From: Notospermus geniculatus
Taxonomy: Eukaryota; Nemertea; Pilidiophora; Heteronemertea; Lineidae
Reading direction: 5' to 3'
Assembly: GCA_002633025.1 (NCBI GenBank)
Contig: NMRB01000554.1
Span: 1 to 64,000, forward strand
Length of the DNA: 64,000 bases
The notes under the pieces are model-generated. The model had not been told where the DNA came from. It worked only from the letters and a program-made list of their open reading frames with translations, and made no database searches. Positions 56,515-64,000 of the stretch are shown piece after piece. Within the stretch, counting starts at the first letter, position 1, and each line of letters begins with the position of its first letter. The translations under genes and the position numbers were made by a program.

Positions 56515-57990
56515 GTGAGCTAGAGTCCTCATTGAACGAAATCGTTGTATTCAGCTGCGCAGCTCTAAACAACGACCTATTCACAGTTGTTTTCATTTGG
56601 TTTTAGCTGCAATCGCTGTATTCAGCTGCCTCACCCGGGTACCATGCTACGTTTGCCTGTTTGCGCATTTAACAGGGCATTTGCGCATGGTCTTACTATG
56701 TCATCCTGTTTCGGAAAAGATGACTGCTTCTGCATAAATGCGAATCGCGTCAGAAATTTTGCGCTAAATTGATTTTCCCACTTGAAACTGCTCCAAAACA
56801 AACAATCAATATGGTTAACTAATATATTTTATTTTGTGCCTATTTAATTTCATTTTTCATGCTTTGATGATGAGGATGGCGTAAGATTGATCAGCAATTG
56901 CTTTATCTTTGTCCAGGCTCACTTTCGGCCATGCTGAGCAGACTGTGTCACATGACTGTCACATGGCCTAGATGACTGTCACATGGCCTAGTTGCTAGGT
57001 GTTACACATAATTAGATTGTGTCGTTGATGCAAATGAATCTGCTGGACATTACTTGAAAAGCATGGTTTTGATGTTGGTTTCAATCATGACATGAAATGG
57101 GTGTCAAAGAACAGAAAATGGTTGGTTGCCATGGCAACTGCTAAGAAGTCAGCCTCCCCCTGTCACACTCAACATGCACTGCAAAATAGCATGAGGTTTC
57201 AACCTCGATTGAACCCATTTTCTTGAAGAAAACCCTTGAAAACCTGATAGCATTTGGTTGTGTTACCATGGAGGAATAACGGTATTACATAATGACCAGG
57301 CATCAAAGTTTGGTACCATTGATGTTGTTTTGGGGCAAGGTATATGTCACCCAAGTTTCAAAAAGATAGCTCTTACGGTTGCTTCACAATCCCTGATCCG
57401 TACAATCACCCGAATACGTTACAGCCCCTTTTCAAATTTCCCAAACAAGTTTTCTCTTTTTTGGACGCATATATTTGAAAAATTTCTTTTGGATGTTATT
57501 GCCATATGTGCATTCTAGTGCAACACGATCGTCTTTTTTGGATAGTTGGTCGGGAATATGAAATATTTCAAAAACTGTAAATCGAGCCTTTTTTGGCATT
57601 AAATAGTTTATACCAATTAAACGGAAAATACTTTCGTAAAAAACGGATCGTTAGGACCTGCAGGCATCAGACCTGTATGTTACAGACTATGTGGGAAACT
57701 GATGTGTCGCATACCAAGTCTGCAAAATTGTTTGAAAACTCAAATTTTGACAATTTGTTATAAATTAATTAACTCCATCGTAATTTGTCAAAATGAACAA
57801 TTCTTTCGCAGAACGGGAGCATAAAGGTTGTAGCTAAAACATTTCTTTGAAATCAATTAGTCAGGCCTACTTTTTGTCATGAATAGGTTGGGACGCTTGT
57901 TTTCAAAGAGCGTCAATAAAGTCGGCATAGGTAGCCCCATAAACGTGTTAAGTGCTTTTGTTGAAAACACATCTACACGTTTAACTCCTA
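56515..57990. other. No recognised gene; short tandem duplication
   Basis: ATGACTGTCACATGGCCTAG occurs twice in tandem near 56952-56991. An RFX-type X-box is at 57125. Otherwise no exon or repeat pair was seen. Confidence 0.4.
57125..57138. promoter_or_regulatory. Perfect palindromic X-box (RFX consensus)
   Basis: GTTGCCATGGCAAC is the ideal palindromic RFX binding site. No start codon or promoter with a clear gene lies next to it; it could be within the minus-strand metalloprotease-like gene. Confidence 0.4.
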
Positions 57991-57997
57991 AACACTG

Positions 57998-58656
57998 AGG
58001 CCCGAACTTATAAAAGGTGTTTTTCGCCTGTCTAACTTGGACTTGTTTAAGCCTAAACATTTGTAAGACAACTGTTAGACAAGTCTACCAAAACACTGGT
58101 GTTTATCGGAATTTCGAACAAGGCAAGGACGTCAGTCTAGCTAGTCAAGTCCAACAGGTGATTAAACATGTATCGCCGATCGCACTGCCTTTGTTGAGAC
58201 GATTATATAATGAATTGTAAAGGGTCATACCTTAGATGACCTCATTTACATGGCATTCGTCAATAGGCCTATTTGCTGTTGTGACTGGATGAATAGTACA
58301 CCCTTACTCAAAAGTAAATACCCACCTAATTTTCCGGCATATTTCCTTGAATATTTTTCATAGCCACGTTTTCTTTTCATACAGATAATCTAGGGCCACT
58401 AGGACACTTTTTAAGACCAAAAAACTTGAAATTATGAATGAATCACAAGCTTAGACAACTGCAAAACAAGCCCCCTGGCATGTTTTGCTATTCCTTTGTT
58501 ATTTGGACACCGTTGTCTATCTTTGGACGGCAGTTTTAGACACGTCTGAGCTAGACATCCTTCTGTAATCGCAGTTTAAGCTAGACGACTGATTTAGACT
58601 TGTCTTGGCGAGTTAGACTTGTCTAAGAGATAGACATCCTTTATAAGTTCGGGCCT
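57998..58656. mobile_element. MITE with AGGCCCGAACTTATAAA ends
   Basis: AGGCCCGAACTTATAAAAGG at the left and CCTTTATAAGTTCGGGCCT at the right. The arms repeat GTCTAACTTGGACTTG and AGTTAGACTTGTCTAAG-type words. It lies downstream of exon 2 of the minus-strand gene and explains the ORF at 57857-58060. Confidence 0.75.
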
Positions 58657-58880
58657 GACTGTTTTTCCTCAAAACATTAGTGTTTATTTAAAACACATTA
58701 TTAGTTTACAGACAGAACACCCTGCGTTTTAATGCAGCACTCCCTGGTGTTTTGGAAATAAACACAAAAATGAGTTTAAGATCTGTTACAAAAAAAGTGT
58801 TTTAAAACGTGTTGTATCTAAAAACACCCAGATTTAGTGCGGACGGAAGATGGACTTCGTCCCTACATCACTGCACTTAC

Positions 58881-61800
58881 CAAATCTCGTACGTATAGCC
58901 TTTTCACTTTCCCATCATTATCAGTCGTGTATACTGGTCCGTCCAGATTCAAACTTTCCCGCCGACGGAGATTCAAAACTTTCGACTCGCCGCTTCGGGT
59001 ATTTAGTTGGATATTGAGCTCCTGTGGATGCTCCTCGATAACAGGTCCAAGATCACGAATAGACACCCGGTCATCCCCTGAAGTCAAGTGGAATGATTCT
59101 AAATGTTGTCTGATGTAATGAGTTTCTGGAGTTAATTACAGGTAGGGCCCTACCTTTTTGCAACGGACTGGTTCGGCCTACGATAACGTTTAAGGCCGCC
59201 GTACACGATACATTATTTTCCTACGAAATATTTTGTAGGAATTTATTTTACCGTTTATGACGGGAAACATCGTCCCATTTTTGTCGTATAGGAAAAAATC
59301 CACAAATAGGTTCTGTCCTATTTTTCTTCTACAATAAAATGGTATAGGAAATAATTCCTATCGTGTACGCCGTGGTAGCATATTACTGTACAACTGACGC
59401 TTTATGCCCCTTTCTCCGCACGTAATAGGTCAATCCTACAAAAAAATATGACCCCGTGACGGGGTCATATTTTTCGTCACACACAATAACATTTACGCTG
59501 CAACGTAATACTTCCTAGGAAATAAATGGGATCATCTACGGCGGGATGCGAAATATTTCCTTCCAAAATAATTGGATGAGAAATCGTACGAAATATTTCG
59601 TAGGAAAATAATGTATCGTGTACATGTATACGGCGGACTTTAAAGCCTATTCAAACAAGGGCCCGTGTTCTGAAACCCTACTTTAAAGGGCCTCTAGAGG
59701 CAGCTTGCTATTGGGCTACTAACAGTACTGCGACTATACAACAGGTGGCGCTAGTAACCACGAACTCATGAACTGTGGATCATATTTTGTCATTGATGAA
59801 ATTTTATTTCAAAAATGATGCCCAAGTTGGATCCTCATGCCGTCAATTCTCTGTTAATCATATCAATATACGCACTAAAAAGCTGCCTCTAGAGGCCCTT
59901 TAAATTGGCCTAAAGGCCGCCGTACACGATACATTTTTTCCTACAAACTATTTCGTACCAGTGGCGGATCCAGGAGTTGCCGAACGGGGGGGCGTGGAAT
60001 GGGCAACCCCCATTCCCTGAGNTGGGCAAACCCCATTCCCTGCGCGCCGAAGGCGCGAAGCCCCGAAAATGTTGGGTTAAAAGTGACGGAAACGCGATTT
60101 CCTGGCACCTGGGCAGGCCAAATTGAACTTTCTTTTTACTGAAAATCAAGGGTCTGATTACATGCATAAAGTCGGATACTCCAGACCAACCATATACGTT
60201 TAAAGGCCTCCTTAAAGCCTGCCGCACACTGGAGCTATCTGCTGAGCAAAAAGTCATTCGAGACTTTTTGCTCAGCAGATAGCTCGCTTGTGCGCTTAAT
60301 TTTGGTGAGTTTTTTTGCCTTGCGAGGCAGAAAGCTCGCGTGTGCGCTTATTTTTCGGTGAGGTGGCTGCTGAACAAACGGTCTCGAATGACTTTTTCCT
60401 CAGCAGATAGCTCCAGTGTGCGGCAGGCTTAAAGCCTGCCGCACACGGGAGCTATCTGCTGAGCAAAAAGTTATTCGAGACCGTTTGCTCAGCAGGTAGC
60501 TCGCGTGTGCGCGTTATTTCGGTGAGTTTTTTGCCTCGCGAGGCAGAAAGCTCCCGTGTGCGCGTATTTTTCGGTGAGCAATCTGCTGAGCAAAAGGTCT
60601 CGAATAACTTTTTGCTCAGCAGTTAGCTCCAGTGTGCGGCAGGCTTTAGGGAAAAATAAAGGATTTCCTGTAATGAAGGAAGGTTCTTGAAATGACCCGA
60701 CCTTTGCTAAAGGAAGGTACCTAAAAGCGTCCTTTGACCCGAGATAAAGGTTGGTTCTTGAAAATAAAATTTTAGCAAAAGGTTGACTTAAAGGCTCCCT
60801 TCACGCTAAAGGAACGTTCTAGAATACGGGCCAAGGTGAGTCATGAAGCCTAGTCAACACTGGCGAACATTCAAAACATTTGTTTGCAACCATCACCGAA
60901 CACAATGGCCCGTATTCTTAAACCATCCTTTAAATAGGCCTAAAGTAGACCTTTATAGAGGCTTCCTTTACAGAGGAGTTCCTTTACTAAAGGCTCCTTT
61001 AACAAATGGTGTTCAAGAACCACACTTAACTTCCCTTATATAAAGGTCGTCCTTTACCACAAATTTGGATACTACAAACCAACCTACATTTAAGGCTTCC
61101 TTAAGGCAAAATAAAGCATTTCCTGTAATAAAGGAAGGTTCTTGAAACCACCCAAACTTTGCAAAAGGGAGGTACCTAAAGGTGTCCTTTGATCCGAGAT
61201 AAAGGTTGGTTCTTGAAAGGTTGACCTAAAGGCTCCCTTAACGCTAAAGGAACGTTCTAGAATACGGGCCAGTGTTTATGAATGTGGCCCAAGATGTCTA
61301 CATGGGACTTTACTATCAAGTGACTGAAAATAATGCAGGAGCTAAAAAAGATTTAATGCACATCTCAAGTACAAAAACTTTTTGGGGTTTGGGGGTTAGT
61401 TTCTATCCCACTGACCACAAAAACCCAATTAAGTCCCGCAAATGGTGCGTTTGGAAGATACAGCCGTTTGAATTTTGGGTACTGACTTTATCATTGGACC
61501 AAAATCAGAGCATTTGTACAGGGGCTTGGAAACTGATGTACAGCTAACTTTTAAACGGGTGGCTTGAGACCCTATAAAATTGCCAATAGATAGAAACATG
61601 GGCCCACTGAGACTGGAAAACATATTCTTACGTATTTTATCATTATGGAAATGACATGAATGACGGTTTTACGTCTTTTTCCGAATTTCGGCCATGTTTA
61701 ATGGAATACATGCTCTTTGTTGAATTTCTCATCATATAGCAAATAAAAACAAATAAGAATATGCTAATCTGATTAAGTGGGCTCATGTTTCTATCTATTG

Positions 61801-62158
61801 GCAATACATTTATAGGGTCTCAAGCCACCCATTTAAAAGTTAGCTGTACATCAGTTTCCAAGCCCCTGTACAAATGCTCTGATTTTGCTCCAGTGGTAAA
61901 GCCAGTACCCAAAATTCAAACGGCTGTATCTTCCAAACGCTCCATTTGCGGAACTTAAGAATTGGGTTTTTGTGGTCAGTGGGATAGAAACTAACCCACA
62001 AACCCAAAAATATATTTTTGTACTTGAGATGTGCATTAAATCTTTGTTAGCTCCTAGACTAAAAATATGTCAGACTCACCGAGATGATAACCGAATGTGG
62101 TCACGAACAACGTGCAGAGAATAACGATCTTCATGATGAAGGCCAAGAACGATGTCAT
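58881..62158 (-). CDS. Secreted M12B (ADAM/ADAMTS-type) metalloprotease-like gene, first two coding exons
   Basis: Exon 1 (62158 or 62134 down to 62080) encodes a signal peptide, MKIVILCTLFVTTFGYHL, and ends CTCG|GTGAG. Exon 2 (59125-58881) starts after CTCCAG and joins in phase (1 to 2), giving YHLETHYIRQHLESF. It continues PQELNIQLNTRSGESKVLNL and LNLDGPVYTTDNDGKVKRLY, and ends at GATTTG|GTAAGT in phase 0. The pattern resembles the M12B propeptide (hydrophilic 'L-n-l-L-r-ne-L ... PvY' region). The catalytic HExxH exon is not in what I could find, so the enzyme assignment is an inference. The second ATG (62134) gives the better signal peptide and fits the TATA position. Intron 1 is filled with MITEs. 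Confidence 0.55.
59192..59640. mobile_element. AAGGCCGCCGTACACGATA element, copy 2 (uninterrupted)
   Basis: AAGGCCGCCGTACACGATAC and TTTTCCTACGAAATATTTTG at the left are mirrored at the right (CGTAGGAAAATAATGTATCG ... CGGCGG). An inner hairpin ATATGACCCCGTGACGGGGTCATAT spans 59447-59471. It shows the empty site of the MITE nested in the 19.8-kb copy. Confidence 0.8.
59912..60120. mobile_element. Two truncated repeats joined: AAGGCCGCC end and GGCGGATCC piece
   Basis: 59912-59957 repeats the first 46 bases of the AAGGCCGCCGTACACG element and stops at CGTACC. AGTGGCGGATCCAGGAG then begins a fragment of the GGCGGATCC family with GGGGG and CCCCC inverted words and an N at 60022. Confidence 0.55.
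60170..60836. mobile_element. Truncated GGCCCGTATTCT element carrying a double insertion
   Basis: The outer parts (GATACT-CAGACCAACC-ATA before 60215, and AAAATAAAGGATTTCCTGTA through TCTAGAATACGGGCC after 60650) align with 61067-61270 of the complete neighbour. The inserted block is at 60216-60645. Confidence 0.65.
60216..60645. mobile_element. Two adjacent palindromic MITEs, AGCCTGCCGCACAC ends
   Basis: Copy 1 spans 60216-60429 and copy 2 spans 60433-60645. Each begins AGCCTGCCGCACACnGGAGC and ends with its reverse complement. TAA precedes copy 1, separates the copies and so flanks copy 1 on both sides, fitting a TWA duplication (PIF/Harbinger-like). The inner arms repeat TATCTGCTGAGCAAAAAGT. 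Confidence 0.8.
60907..61270. mobile_element. MITE with GGCCCGTATTCT ends, complete copy
   Basis: GGCCCGTATTCTTAAACC at the left and TTCTAGAATACGGGCC at the right. The interior is rich in CCTTTA and TAAAGG words (TAAAGGAAC, AAAGGCTCC) in both orientations. It adjoins a truncated relative at 60170-60836. Confidence 0.75.
61338..62054. mobile_element. 717-bp fold-back element in intron 1 of the minus-strand gene
   Basis: GGAGCTAAAAAAGATTTAAT at the left is mirrored by ATTAAATCTTTGTTAGCTCC at the right. Arms of about 285 bases include TTTGTACAGGGGCTTGGAAA and GATAGAAACATGGGCCCACT with their complements. It ends 26 bases from the splice donor of exon 1. Confidence 0.8.
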
Positions 62159-62178
62159 CAGTGGGAACAGTGGTCAAG

Positions 62179-62185
62179 CTTTATA
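62179..62185 (-). promoter_or_regulatory. Possible TATA box of the minus-strand gene
   Basis: The minus strand reads TATAAAG about 22 bases before the upstream ATG and 46 before the downstream ATG. Initiation some 25-30 bases downstream would leave only the second ATG in the transcript, which supports the MKIVILC start. Confidence 0.35.
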
Positions 62186-62468
62186 TTATCTCTGTCTTCA
62201 ATTCTCAAACATATTATACCAACCATATCAGAGTGGAAGCTGACTGCTGATTGGCTTTTTAGGAACAATTGTGAACATATTTTTTCAAATGAGTTGAGAA
62301 GGCAAACAAAGGCGAATATTTGATTACATGTCAATGGATTCTGCAGATGCACGTTCATTAAAAAAATGTATTCACGCCAGAATTATTAATATCCGGCCCA
62401 GAACAACAATTTCGTCTCGGCTAGTTCCTGTAATAATCGAAACTTTGATTCATCAGGATGATAATTAA

Positions 62469-62871
62469 AGGGAGACATCCGAAGATATTGCTCGGCGGGC
62501 ACTGATTGTTTTTGTTATGATTAGCGTAGTGTTGCCGTTGATTAACAGACGGCGCTGTGTGTTATGGCACAGGCCCCTGGAGAGCTATCAGTGAGTTTAG
62601 AACACGCATCTAACCAAACGTACCTAAAAACACAACATGTACCGTATCTAAAAAACACACCCCGAGCTCACGAATTCGTGAGCTCGGGGTGTGTTTTATA
62701 CAAACTAGCGTTTTTTGGTTACATACATGTACCTGTTCTAAACTCACTGATAGCTCTCCAGGGGCCTGTGCCATAACGCACAGCGCCGTCTGTTAATCGA
62801 CGGTGACACTACGCTAATCAAAACAAAACCAAATAGTGCCCGCCGGGCAATATCTTTCGGATGTCTTCCTT
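62469..62871. mobile_element. 403-bp palindromic TTAA-flanked element, AGGGAGACAT ends
   Basis: Nearly the whole element folds back around ACACCCCGAGCTCACG-AATTCGTG (centre near 62675). TTAA borders both ends (62465-62468 and 62872-62875). It shares AGCTCTCCAGGGGCCTGTGC and the AACAGACGGCGC block with the 149-bp copy at 44583. Confidence 0.85.
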
Positions 62872-63161
62872 TAAATAAACGTGATGTGATGACGGGTCAG
62901 CCTTGTAGCCCGAGCGATGTGGTCCGAACGGTGTAGAAGTCGTGTTTGAACAGAAACAAAGCGGTATAAGATCGCTACGAGCCACGCATGCGCACTTAGG
63001 CCTAAAAATTTATTTCCTTCCGGTTTTCGGCGTGGACGACCACATTCATGACATTGTCAAATGGGTGTGGGGTATTGGGGTCTTTTTGTCAAATGTCATG
63101 ATTGTCCATTCCTCTGATTTTGATAAAAAGCAGAGGTCGTCCTCCAGCGTTTTTTGCAAAT

Positions 63162-63189
63162 TTTCGACCCCAACCGGGGTCTTCTTCAG
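63162..63189 (-). other. Hammerhead-ribozyme-like core motif, copy 3
   Basis: Minus strand: CTGAAGA, hairpin AGACCCCGGTTGGGGTC, then GAAA. This is the cleanest core of the three in the window. A stem I partner and cleavage triplet were not identified. Confidence 0.35.
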
Positions 63190-63307
63190 GCAGGCACTTT
63201 CTTGCAAAATACTCCTGATTTTCACTGATTTGGGGGACTCAATTCTGTCGGAGGCTCTACGCGCGAGAGGATTGGCTTGGGGTCCAAATGAGACACTGGC
63301 ACGAATT

Positions 63308-63341
63308 GAACTGGGGGGGGGGGGGGGNGGGGTGGGGGGGT
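63308..63341. repeat. Poly-G run with one N
   Basis: A run of G interrupted by N (63328) and a T, likely a sequencing-limited homopolymer. Confidence 0.7.
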
Positions 63342-63504
63342 TCGAGCTCAAACATGATTGTTTTCTTTGGGCGCAGCCATATTGGAAATGGTGACCTGGA
63401 CCCGGAGTGTGTAGTATATTTTAAAGCTCACAGATGGCGCTGGGTCTAAAACCAGTGTGAACACTTGTATCGTTCTAGACCGAACACTGTCCTGATTAAA
63501 AATA

Positions 63505-63810
63505 CTAGGACAGACGCAAGCAAATGCATAAAACCTTCATGGCGCCCGCTGGTCTATATTTAGCTCGGGGAAGCCCTGTAGGCAAAATAGCAATTGTATC
63601 ACCGTTAACTGCCCGTTTCAGGCATTTAGCTTGCATGGGTTTTAGGCAGCAGGAAACTGTTTGCCTTCTTTCATTCACCTGAGCTAAAGCCAACTTTGGT
63701 CTCAAGCAAAAATCTAGGCAGCAGGAAACTGTTTGCCTTCTTTCATTCACCTGAGCTAAAGCCAACTTTGGTCTCAAGCAAAAATCTATGTTTTTCTGAA
63801 ATTCACTCAT
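63505..63810 (-). pseudogene. RecQ-like helicase fragment 3 with an in-frame 72-bp tandem duplication
   Basis: The minus-strand frame begins MSEFQKNIDFCLRPKLALAQ, duplicates a 24-residue block (DFCLRPKLALAQVNERRQTV plus SCCL), and continues KPMQAKCLKRAVNGDTIAIL, then PTG, the start of a Walker A motif, after which similarity to helicases ends. The duplicated bases are 63644-63715 and 63716-63787. It is paralogous to 55600-55984 and is non-functional as a helicase. Confidence 0.55.
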
Positions 63811-64000
63811 GATTTACGAGATCATGCCTAAGTTGTGGGAGCCGCCATCTTGTCAAAATGACACCTGACCCAATTTTGTAGAATGACGTCACTAGCCGGG
63901 AATCCGGCTCAGATCATTTGCTTTCACCGGTCGTCGAATGCAAGCTGCCCAGAAGACCGGGTACCAGTCTAGTATCGTTCGGGCAAGATCGATAAAGGCC

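Overview
The window is animal nuclear DNA. It has spliced genes with GT-AG introns, secreted proteins, scattered exons, very many small inverted-repeat transposons, and N gaps typical of a draft assembly. The frequent acatgta and aggcctag words, the ependymin-related gene family and the hAT and MITE content suggest a marine invertebrate deuterostome (echinoderm, hemichordate or cephalochordate). The sequence alone does not fix the species.

Left third (1-28.1 kb): a head-to-tail, plus-strand cluster of three ependymin-related secreted-protein genes. Gene 1 has only its last three exons here (3159-8005). Gene 2 is complete with six coding exons (14090-19155). Gene 3 has the first four exons (23557-28128); its last two were not found. 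Exon phases (2, 0, 1, 1, 0) agree wherever paralogous exons can be compared, which is the main support for the models. The last exons of genes 1 and 2 carry an acidic and basic tail ending in a conserved Cys-Ala-Leu-x-x-Ile-Ile-Cys peptide. Gene 2 can read that peptide only in a shifted frame.

Middle (28-47 kb): dense MITEs and fold-back elements, then a 6.25-kb hAT-type DNA transposon (36037-42289). It has perfect 90-bp terminal inverted repeats and an open three-exon transposase of about 934 residues. A block at 47182-48540 is almost free of CpG and begins at an N.

Right third (48-64 kb): minisatellites, long fold-back elements and two minus-strand fragments of a RecQ-like helicase, with a third, plus-strand fragment inside an intron of ependymin gene 2. 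A minus-strand gene starts near 62.1 kb with a signal peptide, then an exon resembling the prodomain of an M12B (ADAM/ADAMTS-type) metalloprotease; it continues past 58.9 kb.

Most remaining sequence is transposon-derived. Several families can be typed from target-site duplications: TTA or TAA (PIF/Harbinger-like), TTAA, and 9 bp (Mutator-like). Nested insertions let some of them be ordered in time.
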